From contig CM072342.1 in NCBI GenBank assembly GCA_036874045.1, positions 19,992,001 through 20,056,000 of the forward strand: DNA of 64,000 nucleotides, read 5' to 3'. Position numbers and translations under genes: made by a program. The stretch comes from Cymodocea nodosa (Eukaryota > Streptophyta > Magnoliopsida > Alismatales > Cymodoceaceae). Position 1 is the first letter of the stretch. Every line of letters starts with the position of its first letter. The notes beneath the pieces are model-generated. The model was not told where the DNA came from. It did no database searches and saw only the letters and a list, made by a program, of their open reading frames with translations. This document shows, one piece after another, positions 40,345 through 57,700 of the stretch.

Positions 40345-41143
40345 AATGGATCTGGGCTTCGTTCTGGCATGGACTTGATGTTTTCTATGAAATGAATATA
40401 GTGGCTATATTTGACGTTAATCTTTTATACTATTTAATTCTTGAACTTCTGTTTGAGAACCAGTGAACGGTTGATCTGAAGAAAACTGGTGGTCACCATC
40501 TAAATGTTACTGTCAATTACTTTTATTTTATGGTTCTTGTAGATTAATTGTAGGAAATGGTAATGTATTTTATCCACCGAAGCCTCTGATGCTACGACTA
40601 GTCTGGTTAGGATGCCTAGTTTTATCTGGAAGACTTGGGTTCAAATCGAAACAATCCAAATGCCCTTGGGAATTCTCTACGAAATTCTCAATGAGTGAGG
40701 ATATCATCCACATCTGGGGCGCATCAGTTAACACATCATTTTGCTCTAGAAGAATTATTGCACTGGTAAGTAGTAGCTCACGCTCTTGTAGCCATATATG
40801 GTATTGTAAGCTACTTTCGTTCAATTATTGATCTTTTCCTTGGGTCTCATTTAGAATCATCAATTTATTTAAAAATAAGCTACGTTTGAATAATTGAACG
40901 AATGATGTCTTTGAATGAGCGGTTCTAATTAAGTAGGGTTTTAGTATTACGGAATAGACCGCTAAAGGGTGCATTAAGAAAAGATTGGATTCTGCTCTCT
41001 TTTCAGATTTTGTTGTAATAAATAAGCATCTGTGATGATATGTTTTGTTTCTTGAGATTCTTGCGTCAGACTTCACCAAAGTTGAATTAACAACATGATC
41101 ACTTAAATTTTGACAAATACATCATCGTAAGTTTTTGTTCGAT
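40345..41143. other. Convergent gap between SKP1-like and CHX genes
   Basis: This holds the 3' ends of two converging genes. No gene was seen. Bases 40595-40655 contain a possible tRNA-like box pair (tctggttaggatgcc and gggttcaaatcga), noted as a weak SINE candidate. Confidence 0.45.
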
Positions 41144-41610
41144 TCATGACCTGGACGTATGTCGAGAGGTGGAGGGTTGCTGCTGTTGCACGACCAAGGT
41201 GGAGACTTGGCTTCCGAAGTCCTTGGACGCCAGCAAGTCGCCGATCAGGCCGAGCTCCGGGAACTCACTCCACATGGACAACCCCTCCGTGAGGGCCGAG
41301 TCCTGGCCTTCCCTCCTCCCCACCATGATGAGGTCGAAGGTTTGGCTGGTGGTGCGCAAGAAGCCCACCATCTCCTCCCCGTCCTCCACCATCTCCTCTC
41401 TGTACACCATGTCCGACCTGTTGACGTTCATCATCGTGAACTCGTAGATAATGTCGCTGTCCAGCTTCTCCTCCATCTCCCCCTTCACCACCTCGTCCTG
41501 CATGCATACACGCATGAATGCCTCCCAACACTAATTACTTGATCAATCGATGAATCAAAACTATATATATATGTATACACACAACACAAACACACACACA
41601 CACATGGGTC

Positions 41611-41643
<33 letters not shown>

Positions 41644-43998
41644 CGTGCACCTTCAATCGGAAACGAATGACGGTGACTGCGATGGCTATGTTGAGCGCCA
41701 TGCGCATGGCCAGCGCGAGGGCCTCCCGGTCGTCGGGACCACCGATGAAGTAGACGACGACGTTGGTCATGGGGTTGCTCAGGGCCATGTCGATGTCGGT
41801 GATGAAGCCGTGGTCGACGAAGATGGCCACGGAGCAAGGCGCGTACCGGAGCACGCATCTGTTCACCTCCCGAACGTCTTCGCTCGTCGACTCCACACTG
41901 CCCTGCAATTCCGTCTGATGGAATGGCAGCAAAATCATCGACGTCTTCTTGTCCAGGGCAAGGTCGCAGATGTCGTCGTACATGCTCGAGTAAGGTGCGT
42001 TGCTCACGTAGGGTTGCACCGTCACGTATCTGTTCAACATGAATGAAGGAACGAATGAATCATCCCCGAGCAGAGCAGAATATTGTTGTACATCTATTAA
42101 AGCAGCTACACCACCATTTAACTCCGCGTACCGTGGGTACTTCTTCTCGAAGGCGGAGAAGGCGGAGACGATGTGATCGGTGGTGGGGGAGACATGGGAC
42201 GAGCTCCTGTCCTTGCGGTAGGATACCAGAACGGGAGCGACTCTTCCCACCAGCGGGATGAGGCAGAGGAGGTAGATGCAGATGGGGTGCTTGACGTGTG
42301 AACAGAGAGAAGCGAGGAGGTTGACGCCCGGCGAAACGTGGTCTTCCGTGTGGACGCAGGACAGGATGCGGAACTCGACGTTGTTGCTAGCGTGCAGTAC
42401 CGTCCGACGTCGGTGGCGTTGGTAACGCTTGGAAGGCTTGTACACGATCTTCAGCAGTAGCGACGCCACGAATGCCATCACCAGCACCCCCGACATCATC
42501 ATCGTGAATGTATGTTCGCCGACCGTCACGTCCTGCAACACCAAAATCCTTGGATTGATTGACTGAGCCATACATCCATCGAATCCACCAGTCCGTCCCC
42601 AAAAGGGTGAGATGTGCAAGGTTTAGCTCACATTATCTTCTTCGTAGAGAAGGATGCGGTACATCTCTGTGATTCCCTTGGCGCACAAGATGATGGCCAG
42701 GGTGACGCAGTCATGTAAGGGCATGTGGCAGAGGTAGCCAACCCCCACCACACTAACGATCTTGCCGACGAGTGTGACCAAATCGATGAAGATCGTGCCA
42801 CTTAGGAGATGCACCGTGTCATAGATCGCATTGTAGTCGACCCTCAACCCGATGATGGCGATGAACACCGGGAAGGTCAACGTCGACGTCAGTCCTTCTA
42901 ACCTGTCCGAAAGGGTGGACCCGAGAGGCGGGCCGCTGGGCAGAGCGAGGCCGAGTAAGAAGACGCAGATGGGAATGTCTTGACCGATCTCAAAGCTCGC
43001 GAGGCTAAACACAAGCAACATAACGATGATGAAGATGAAGTGCTCGTCGGAGAGTGGCATGCCTTGTGGCGTTTTTTGGACGATCCTCTTCACGATGGGT
43101 CGTGCAATGAATATGATGCAACAGACGTATATGAGGAAGAGCATCATCGCGCCCACCGCCGAAAAGTTAGTGACCATGGAGAGGTAGAACGCCGTCGCCA
43201 GACGACGGTACACGATGGCCAATGCCGACTGCACAAGCGAGGCTGCTATGGCCAATTTCCCGATCTTGGAATTGAGGAGATTCATCTCATCAAGAAGATT
43301 GGCCACGACGACGATGGACGAAACCGACCATGTGAACACCTCGGTATAGAGACGATCGTTGGGAAGGCCCACGATGTCCACGAAAGTTAACGAGAATATG
43401 TTTTTGGTCAGGTGGTAGACACCCAAGGAAACGACGGCAGGGAAGAGATGGCCAGACAAGCCGATGGCCAGGGCTTTCTTCCCCGTCTTCCTCAGCATGC
43501 CGAAGTCGATCTTCACCCCGATCATAAACTGGAAGAGGATGAGGCCGACCACGCCGACGAGCTTCAGGACTACGATCTTCGAGGGGTCGAACAGCTCCCT
43601 GAAGAACTCGATTCTTCCCAGCAGCGATGGTCCGAGCAAAATCCCAGCCTGTGAATCGATTTACTAATTAATTATTTATTAATCAACCGTACTAAACCTG
43701 TCCCTCTATCACATAACATTTTATTATTTTATTTTTAATAATAATAATGATGATGATAGGGGGAAGGGTATAAGGGTACTTGTCTGCTACCTACCAGGGC
43801 TTGGGAGACGATGGCGGGGGAGGAGAAAGGGCGGAGGGCGGCATGTAGGATGCGCGAGAAGACGACGATGATGCCGATCTGGACCATGAGAAGTGGAAGG
43901 GCCGACGACAAGGGGCTTTCGTGCAGCCACAGCCCGGATGAGGAGCACCTCATCTTCGGAAAGCATAGCTTCGTTTGGAAAGCGTACGTTTCCGACAT
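41144..43998 (-). CDS. Cation/H+ exchanger, CHX family (CPA2)
   Basis: Four exons on the minus strand (43998-43795, 43648-42632, 42532-41651, 41497-41144) give 818 aa, or 829 if an upstream in-frame Met at 44031 is used; both fit the family. The N-terminal half is a multi-helix Na+/H+-exchanger domain with AGILLGPSLLGR, LFQFMIGVKID and CAKGITEM. The C-terminal half is the long hydrophilic CHX tail with two USP-like units, containing YVGN-like phrases, FIGGPDDREALALAMRMA and LIMVGRREGQ, and ending after VSTLVVQQQQPS. CHX proteins move K+ or H+ at endomembranes or the plasma membrane. In the helix where the family has an acidic residue, this protein reads AASLVQSAL (residues 202-210), so ion coupling may differ. 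Exons 1-3 are GC-rich. Intron 3 begins with a (TG)n microsatellite. Confidence 0.93.
41580..41642. repeat. CA/TG dinucleotide microsatellite in CHX intron 3
   Basis: An (ac)n-rich run at about 41580-41604 is followed by (tg)n at about 41621-41642. It sits close to the splice donor of exon 3 on the minus strand (exon ends at 41651). Confidence 0.85.
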
Positions 43999-44031
43999 CT
44001 TTCCACCGACGACGACAACAGCTCCAATCAA

Positions 44032-45226
44032 AGAAGATGGGATGGGCGATGGCCAGGGAAAGCAGACGAGGAGGATTTATGGGCCGGTCTACTCGATCGG
44101 TCGGTACGTGAGCTTGTTTCGTTGCAATCTCATCTTTACCTACCTCCTCCGCCCAGACCGCTAACCCCCTCTCATCTTCTTCTTCTTCTTCTTCTCCTTC
44201 TTCTTCCCATCCTGATGATCATCCAGCGCCTATATTTGTCCTTCCACTTCTATTTTTATTCGTGCGCAACCATTTTTCTACTAATTCGTGCGTTCTTTCC
44301 AGGCCACATTCTTACCTCCAGCGCGCCCCCAGAGAGCATTTGTGTTTTTTAATCCGAACAATGGTGGTGAGAATAATCGATACCGCTCACCCCACCACCA
44401 TCAACGTTATTTATTCCCTTTCCCTAAAATTTGCTGCTGGGTTTGAATTTTCTCGGACCCCCTCATTGCCTAAACTTCACCGTTCATTTCATTATCTCGC
44501 CATTAGAAGAATCCCCTTCATTACCTGACTTTCATGTGCGTGCGTCGTCACCTCTCCTTCTCTCGCCTCCTTTCACACTCTGCAACATTGCCTTGCATCG
44601 GAGAAATACGAAAATCACATGTGAGATAAACATATGTTTTTTTCGGTAATGTGAGTTACGATTACAACGTAAAAACATTCACTCATCTATAACGTCCTAC
44701 CTGTGAACGTTACGATCGAGCAACATCATTTTGTTATTGCTGTTATGCTCCCTGTATAATTACAATGGATTATTAATAACAATATAAATCTAAATATACA
44801 GCCAATGTATCTACCACTAATTTCAGATTTATATATTTATGTTTAATCATCTATAACCATGCACCAGATGTACACAAACCTTAAATGATTCTGAGCGAAA
44901 AGTGACTGGGACTACAACGTCTTCGCAAAAAAAAAGTGACAAACAACATCCGATGGAACAGTTTGAGAGGATCCAGATGGGTTTCATTACATGGGGAACA
45001 TGATGGAGTCTAAGAAAGCCGACTGACTAATATTAAATAAATGTCGCCGCCACATGACATGGAAGAGATAATAATCCTGCCGTATGACTTCAGTGGTTCC
45101 CTACGGTTGTCGGTAACATGTACACCAAGGGCGACACCAGCTCGGTTTATATATTTAACGACTTATCACAACACAGAAAGGACGACTAAAGGCTACGGAT
45201 TCACTGTTGCATCTATGTTTGGCATA
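44032..45226. other. CHX upstream region and ROP 3' flank
   Basis: Just upstream of CHX lies a pyrimidine-rich stretch with a (ttc)n run (about 44176-44207). The rest is AT-rich. No gene was seen; the many short frames lack family likeness. Confidence 0.5.
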
Positions 45227-48675
<3,449 letters not shown>

Positions 48676-50531
48676 CTAAAGCGCCGGAGCCCTAACCCTA
48701 CAAGGAAAACATGGAAGATAGAGAACCAGGAGAAGGAATGCGGATCGGGATTTGGGGCGTGGAGTGAAAATGTCGTCGAGAGGTAAGAGAGGGACGAACC
48801 TTTTCCTGGGAATTTTGGGGAGAGGAAAGGTGTGTGTGTTTCGGCCGCGAATGGTGCGTAGGAAGAAGTCCCCTACCAGTAATAAGAAAGAGAAAGAGGA
48901 AGTGGAAGAGATCAGAAATTGTAATCTCACGTCCTCACCCGCTCCCTACGTCACAAAAAGTTATTTTTTATTTAAAATAAGATAAATTAAAATTATCGAT
49001 TATAAAAAATTACAACCGAAGCAAAAGATAAAAAAGATTATTTGTTCAGGTATAAACATTAACCTTCTATACAATTACCCCATAATGACTGGTTTTTTAG
49101 ATTAAAAAAAAAATCATGACGACATTTCAATACAAGGGTAAATACGTAAAGTTTGCCATAAATGTTTCCATATGTTAACTCCAAAAACCTACTACACTGA
49201 ACATTAAATTTCACCGACCAGATGGCGTTGTCTTATATGTTTAAAGATTTTTGACTCTAACACATGGTGAATAATGATAATAGAAGAACATTGCTTAATT
49301 AGTAAAAAATACTAGAATATAGATTTAAATCCGTCAAGAAACAACGAAATGACATTGCATTCAGTCACAGAAGACATGGTTGAACTCATTCAACGTTAAA
49401 ACAATGTCATCAGTCAAACCAATTACGTTGACTAAAAATTCATTATTAAGTTAACATGAATGGGTCTGTTTCATTGAAATCAATCTGACCTTTACTCGAC
49501 CGATGGATGACGTCCGTTAATCACATGCGGAAATAACAATGACAACGAAGTAAATTCAAGCAATGTTAATATTATTTCATAATACATATTATTCTTGTAG
49601 ATGTTAATGAATTGTGTTGTATCAGCCTAACACGATTTGAACCGTGTTTAAGTGTATTAATTTGTGGTAGGTTGTGTTATGTTGTAAATATTAAGATAAT
49701 GACTTAAACGCAACTCAGTGTTTACGGTTTGTTATTACCACGTTAATCAATGATATATATAGTCTGATTCTCTTAAATCAAGTTGGATTATACTTTTCAT
49801 GACGTTGATTACATAATTTGATTAAATCAGATAATGTTGACATGATTCAGTCTGGCTTAACTAACATCTCTAACTATTATTAAATACATCATCCTCTTGC
49901 CATTGTTTGTTGTATCTTTGGTCTACCATACACATGCACTTTAAGAAGACGAAGAAAAAGAGAGAGAGTATGATGATCGAGGTGTTGACGTCGAGGGTAG
50001 AAAATCCGAATAGATTACGTTATTTATTTATATCAAGATAAAAATTCAATCATAAATATAAAGATTCAAATTTACGTCAACGACATGATTAAAAAATTAT
50101 TGAAATAAAACCCTTAAGAGGATGACGACACGTGCATGCTTCTTTCGGTGTTTCACGTGACGAGAGCGTTGTTCCTTGGCGTCCAAGGCGAGGCAAAACC
50201 AAATTTGGCGGTGGTTGGTGGTGGGGTTCGTAAGGCACCGGAGAGGACTAGAGGTTGGTCGGCTCCCCTCACCCGTGGTTTGTCCACCCTTCTCTTTTAA
50301 TCCTCCGAGGTTATTAAATTAAATTATCTGTCTTGTATCGTAAAATAAATATTTTATTTATTAGAGTGGTTGTGGAAAACAAGATGAAATGGGATTAATT
50401 AAATTCATTCCATCTATACCGTCCTCATGGACGAAATACGAGAGATATTAGTTCCAAGTGGTTCAATGGAATATTGAAAACAAAAACGAAAGAATATAAA
50501 AAGGTCGAGATATTTGATTTTTTATATATGC

Positions 50532-50570
<39 letters not shown>
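50532..50570. repeat. GA microsatellite
   Basis: An uninterrupted (ga)n run of about 18 units between ROP and RAD17. No attached gene. Confidence 0.95.
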
Positions 50571-50573
<3 letters not shown>

Positions 50574-51563
50574 TCAAATAGTTTAATATCATCGTGTAAT
50601 TAAACTATTTCATGTAATATAATATCTTAATTGCAGATAATTTCTATCGTTCTCATTCTTCTTTAAAGTCAATTTATATACATAAAATTAAAATTTTATA
50701 GAATTGAAATTCTGATAATATTAAAATTGTATAGAATTGAATAAAAATAGAATTTAAAATATAGGTGTTTGTATATATTCAGAAATTTGATAGAAATTAA
50801 AATATGAAATTTGATAAAATTAGAATTTTATATTTATGTATAATAATAATACAATATATATTATTTTTAAATAAATAATTAATTAAAAGTAATCATTAAA
50901 ATATAAATATTTAGTAAACTTATTATATTAATTAATTAACATGTTATATAATTATATTATTAAATATTAATATATCATTTATTAATAATTGAAGGATATA
51001 TATAAAATTTTCGATGCAGAATTCAATTTCATATCTCTCTAAACGAGAATTTACATTGTTGTATTTATATTGTAATGTAAAATTTTATTTCTTTTTAGAA
51101 TTGAAATTCTAAATACATAAACACTCTTTATTCAAAATTAAATAAAAATTCAATTCATTTTTATCAAATTTCAAGTACATAAACTCTATTTTATGATTGT
51201 TGTTATATGCATTATTAAATTTATCTATTTGATGTTATTGTAAATTGTAATAGTTCATAACTATAAATTGCTGTTTAATTTTTGTTGTTTTAGCTATTCT
51301 TTACGGTTGCTGTTATTTGTTTCTTATATATATATATATATTTATATATTACTGTTTAAATTGATTAATGTACATAACATCTAAAATTTAAATCGATTAT
51401 TATGGTCCGGGAAATAATTTTTTTGATAATAATAATAATTTAAAACACCATCTTTATATTGTTAGAAAAATAAAAAATTCAACGGCCTATAAAAAACATA
51501 TTTTCAAATGAAATATTTTATAGAAATTATCAAAAAAATTATCTACACCCCCGTTTCCCACCA

Positions 51564-51570
51564 TATAAAA
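51564..51570 (+). promoter_or_regulatory. TATA box of the RAD17 gene
   Basis: The sequence ccatataaaagtg lies 156 bases before the chosen start codon and 93 before an upstream in-frame ATG at 51663. Confidence 0.55.
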
Positions 51571-51719
51571 GTGAAACACATCACCCTCCTCCGGGCTCCC
51601 GCCAAAAACCCCTCGATCCGCTCTCGCTCTCACAATATTTTCGTCCTCCGCCGCGGCGGTGGATGCCCAACGGTTCCGTCGGCGGAGTCGTTCGTGATAT
51701 TCTACGACCGCGGCCATCG

Positions 51720-54700
51720 ATGGGGAAGCGCTGCGTGGTGATGATTTCTTCCTCCTCGTCGGAGGAGGACGTGGAGAGTAGAGATGCGACAAGGTCGGTG
51801 TCTGCCTCGGCGCCGGCGGCGAGGAGAAGGAGGAGCGCCAAGTGGGCCAGGAAGGGGCAGGGTGGCTCCCGTTCGTTTGATCGGAGTTCTCTTGGGGATG
51901 ACAAGGTATGGAGAGTGAAGACTGATATTGCAGTTCTTTAGCATTGGATGACAAAATGGAAAGTAGGGAGCTGGAATTAGCACGAGGAAAGTGATTTGTT
52001 TGGGTTCGTTTGAGTTAGAAGTGTGAATTTCAGTTCTCACATCAATATCAGGCGAGAGTGGAAAAAGCAAGTTCCCTAGATTGGGAGTTTTCGTAGTTCC
52101 GCAATTCCCTTTGGTTTAATTTTCTTTAACATTTTTAGTACCAACAAATTCATTCAGGTGAGATATCGTAAGTTGTTTTACTGTTTCACTCCTCTGCACT
52201 ATCTAGAGTTTTCATCCAAAAGTGATATCCAGGGCATGAGAGTCCTAAGGGCTGTGCTTAGACACATCCATGAATTTTTGCTAGTTGCAACACTAGTGGG
52301 TCAAAACAGGTTTAAATGATTAAATCCACTGGGTGTGTCAAAACGGGTTTAAAACTACCATACTAGGATATGCCATGGTTATTTATAGGACCATGACTGA
52401 TCGGAAAAAATGATTTCGAGAATGCTAAAATGGATTCTGTTCATATGCCGACTTTCAGGGGTATAAATTATTGTTACTGGCATGATCTTTTGGACTAGGT
52501 ATCACTGTTGCTTTTTCTTTCATTCGTTGATGTTGGCTCTTCCACTATTATATTACATGTGAGGTTCCTTGCCAGCTGAAATGTTCTATTCTTCTGGTTG
52601 CTGAGTGGTCAGGTAAATTTTGGGAGCCTGTCAGACGATTTCTATGAATGTCTTAATGAGCTCCATGTTCTTCCTGGTATGCTTTTATTTCCAGTGGCAG
52701 TCATTTATTTTTTTCGGAATGGTTTAACTTATGCACACCTTATAGCAGAAACGTTATGGCTTGCCTTATTACACGCACTTGTTCCATTACATGATACATG
52801 TTAGACTACAGAAAGTTCACACTTGTTACAACTCACATTACAAAAATACCTTCTCTGTTTCCCAACGCTCATGTTGTCAATTTGTTCTTCCCACCTTAGA
52901 CATTTCTTACACGTGCAAGCCGCTCCACATATCATCATTTGGCTACCAGCATGCTAGTCGTTTTTCTTGCACTTTTCATTCATTGTTGTAAAAATCGAAA
53001 AAAGTGGCCATTTATGCACTCATCTCAATCTGTTTCTTTTTTTTTTTGGAAAATTGAAGAAAAGGTTTAATATGGTCATTGTTTTGTTTAAATGGCCCTT
53101 TTTTCCTTTTTTGAGAAAAATGTCTATTTTCTTTTTATTGTCATTTAAATGTCATTTTTTAAACTTTTATATTTTATCATTTGAGTTATTTTTATTGATA
53201 TAATTTCACTAATTTTCTATTTATTTTGTTGTTTATAACTTTAATTGAATTTGCATATATTTATTTATGTTTTCAATTCAAGTATTTCTTTTTGGATGGC
53301 AATTACACAATAAAATATGTTTTGAAATTGTATTACATGTAATAACATGGTAATTTATTTTATTCAATTATTTTAATGATCGTGGTGCTTATATAATGCA
53401 TAAATATATTTATATTACTTCATTTTTATTTATACCAGTTTAAATAATTCTGTTTAAACCCCTGCTTTAAAAAATGTTTAATTTACAATCTATATAATAT
53501 CCATTTTCTGTTTTTTAAAACATTGGTCTCATTTTTCATTCTCTTGCTTTTCACCTGAAGAATATAAAAACTGACTCAGGTTTAAGGCAGAAAATTGCCA
53601 AGGAGCTTTGGGTCGATAACCATAAGCCACATTCCTTGGAAGAGCTCGCAGTTCATAAAAAAAAGGTTCTATTATCAGTTCTCTATGTAGCTTATTTGTT
53701 TGTAGAGTAGTCCCTTTTATTTATACATGGATAAAATAAGAAGTTATTCAGAAGGTTGTTTAATCTTTAATCTTTTATTTAACCTTTTGGCACACATAAT
53801 TCTGATTTGCAAAGTATTTTTCTGATGTGAACTGATAGTGGTGTATTTCTCTTCTCTGATTCAGGATCTATAGGTTATCTTGTAGTGTTCAGTTTTTATG
53901 GCTGCATTTTGGAATAATATTTTTGATTATTCATCTTGTATGTTATGGGCACGTAGCTATTTTTTTTTTAAAGCAACATTTCAGAGTACCTCTACAGATG
54001 TACCGTCTCTTATGGACATCAGGTTCATTGTTAGCTATTCTATCATGCAATTTGTTTTCATGCTTGATAATGCTATTAACAGTTATACTTCCATCATAAC
54101 CCATATGATTTTGAAAGAATGCCTTATTTCTAAAGTTTGGTAGGCAAAAACCTTTTAAAAATTTTGTTTTCAGGTAGGAGAAATCAGAAAATGGATTGAA
54201 GACAGGGTGATAATGCCAAAGGTGATCTCATCTCATAGCCAGAACCTTGCTTTTTGTGGATGTTACTTATTAAACACCAATTGATCACTTCACATTTTTA
54301 TTCTCATGAGTCATGACATGGGCATGGAAGTCCATGCTGGCAATGCAAATGACTGAAACTTGCTTATTATGATTTGGTTTTTTGATTGCCAAACAAGAAC
54401 AGCACATATGATTTTAAAAAGTTTTTAAGGAAAAGATGGGACGATGCTCATCTAAGAAGATTAGTATCAATCCATAGGCTTAAATTATATACATTTTAAG
54501 CAATGAAATTTAGGAGAAATTACAAATGAAAGAAAAAGTAAACCCATCCATTGATGAAGTCTTCTATAAAGTCATATAAAGTTGCAGCATTTGTTCTAGA
54601 AAATTATATCCTCACAAAAACTCCATGTTACTCACCAACTACTGTGCATCATAACAATATCAAACACTATGTTCGTTATTCTTGGTCTTCACATAGCTTC

Positions 54701-57700
54701 TATCCAGAATTCACTAGGTCATCATGGTATGCTTATAGGAAATTGAGAATAAAACCATCAGCTTACTCCGAAATTCCTTGTTGATGGTTTTATTCCTATT
54801 GATATTTGGACATTTAACTCAAAATCAATTGTCAATGAATGGAAAAGTTCTTTTCTATTTTGACTCATTCTTTTTTTTAATTAGTTCATGTGGAACTATA
54901 TTTTTCAAAACTTTTTTTCACTTGTGACATTCTTTGGGTTCTACAAGTATTTTTTATTTTTATTTTTTGGGTACATGTGTGAGTCTGATAGGATCATTTT
55001 TGTTTTTCTGTCATGTTGAAATATTGTCATCAACTCAAAATAAATTGACAATGAGTAAAGATGTCTTTTTCAATATTAACTAATTTTTATCTTTTAATTA
55101 GTTTATGCAGGACATGTATACTTGGAAGTAAATGATTCATGTAGCCGACCCCATTTAGTGGGATTATGGTTCAGATTCTTGTTGTTTATGCAGGACTATG
55201 TTTTCCAACAACTCTGAAATTCCCTGGTGGTTGAAAGGTTGGATAGACATGGGACCCCTTTACTGCAAGGGTTTAAGGGTATCATATGCTGGAAGTGGAC
55301 ATCAAATGGTATTTTCTTAGTGAAGTCCTTGTATAGAATGTTGAGTGATGGTAGAGGAAGGGTCTTGTGGGCTACACACACATGAGATGTCAATGCTCCC
55401 CTTAAAGTTCAGTTCTTTAGGTGATAATTGATGCAATGGGGGAATTTCAATTGTGGAAGCTATGCAAAAAGGGGATGCACTCTTTTTAGTAGGTGCTTCT
55501 TTTTCTATGAGTAGTGTGAGACAACCTCATATTTATTTTTAACATGCCAGGAGCTAGCACAATGGTGGAAATGGTTAATGTCACTGAACCTAGTGCGATT
55601 CTCTTCAATGACAGATTCCTGCAATATATACCTTGAAGTAACTAATTTTCCCAGACTGAAAGCTATTGCATGGGTAGTGCTTCCTCTAGCAATATGGTGC
55701 ATTTGATGGAAGGAAAGAAATAAAGAAAATTTTGTAGTCTCCCTGTGTCCATGTTAGTGGAAAAATTTGATGCTTGAGAATGTTCTCAAGTGTTTTGGCA
55801 TGGAGCTCTGGAGGAACCACTTGAGCAGGAGTTGGAGCAGTGGCCGGTGTCTTGTTAGATTATTTAGACATTTTTTTACTTTACAAGTCTTCGTTTCTTT
55901 ATTGGTTCCTATTTGGAACCCTCTTCTTTTGTTCTCTTTAATGCATGATATACTGTTTTATGTTGCATTTTCCTTTGATATGCTTTAATTTTAATGTATT
56001 GTTTTCTCTTTAATTCATGATGCTTCACTGCTTTAAAAAAATCACTTTCGACACATTAATTGTGCATTCTATGGAAGATTTGTATTTTGAATGAGATTCC
56101 CACAATAATTAGCCTTGTGCTCATGTTTATGATAAAAATAGTGTGCTGGAAAAGTTTCAACTGATAGAATGATAAAATTATGCATGAGAAAGAAACGATC
56201 TTTAACACAAACTTTCAGTTTTAGATGAATAAAACATTTCCCTTTTAGTTAGTAATTCACACCAACTTTGCATTTGATGATATGAGTTATATGATTACTG
56301 TAGTACTCGAAGCAAGTCTTAAGACATGAACCAAATATTCACAATCTTTTCTCTTGATAAATTATTCAAATTATCTGTTTGCATTTTTATTATCCAACAG
56401 AAAGAGCCCCTTCTACATTTTCTGTTAACTTTTGTATTGTTATTAAGTGAGCTTGAATGATACTTTTCTGCAAAAAATATTGTTATTTGCTTCAAAAATT
56501 TACATCATAGAACATCAAATAGAGAATGATTAAGTAATTGTATTCTTTCCAACTGACTGTAGGGAAAACTTCAGGGCAATGTTCTTCTTATAACTGGTCA
56601 AGCTGGAGTTGGGAAATCTGTATGTCTATATTCCTTGATTGCTGTTCTTTTGCCATTCTCAGTTATGACATGATTTCTTTATCATTATTAATTCCTCAAA
56701 CATTAAATGATTAAAATCTAGTTTACTTCATGTAAACCTCAAATTTTTATGTTTCAGTTGGACCATTTTGAACTATGAAATGAAGGTTCATGCATAAATT
56801 TACAAAACAACAAATCAAGCAATGTCATACTTTGACATTAAAGTGATTCTTAAATGTGATAAAGGAATTGCTTCTTGATGTACCTTCCTCACACACTCAG
56901 GCTAGGACTACTGAAGTTTTTGTATAATTCTAATGGCTATATAATATTATGCTGAATAACCTTGCAATTTTTTTTTTTGGTTTTAGATTGCAGTTATAAA
57001 ATCTATATCTGGGAACCTGCCTGAAATGTCCATCCAGTAATTCATCTATACATTTAAAGGAAAGCTTCATAAAACAAATAAGTCTTTTTGGGAAGCTTAC
57101 TTTCTGAGCTTCATTATGAATGTAGTTTTGTCAAAAATTTGTAGAGCTGTTTCCAAGTCGCTCTGGAAATGCAATTATAGATCTAGGTATTGGGGATCTC
57201 TTTGGAGTTGCATAATTTCCCTCTTTGTTACTCTCCTTTTTCCCACTAATTTTTGACATTTGTTTTCGTTACTCAGTGGGTTTCCTTGAACATTGATCAT
57301 GTTAGCTTTGTTACCTTTGTATTCTAATCCCCTATTTGATGATATGTGGTTGCATTCTGTCATAGCTGAAATAAGCGCATCCTAATGTTTGAAAAGTTTG
57401 TTGTAAGTTCTCATGTCTTTGCCCCATAAATTTCTTGTATGTTCATTTGACATAAATAATAATTCAATTTGATTTTATTAAATTTTCACATAGTGTTATT
57501 TATGTAAAATTTTACAAATAATGTTCCATGTCTTATTGATTGATGAGGTTTATTATTCCTTCTGGAGTTGAATGTCTTGTTTCTAATTTTTGCCACAAAT
57601 TCATGCCATTTGCATTTTTATGATTTTATATGCCACTTGGGAAGTATTGCCATTTTATTTAAAAAAGAAATTCTCTCTAGGCTGTTGTAAATGTTCTTGC

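Noticed and set aside
41159-43667. Plus-strand frames across the CHX gene
   Set aside because: They are antisense shadows of GC-rich coding exons; His/Asp/Glu-rich nonsense composition.
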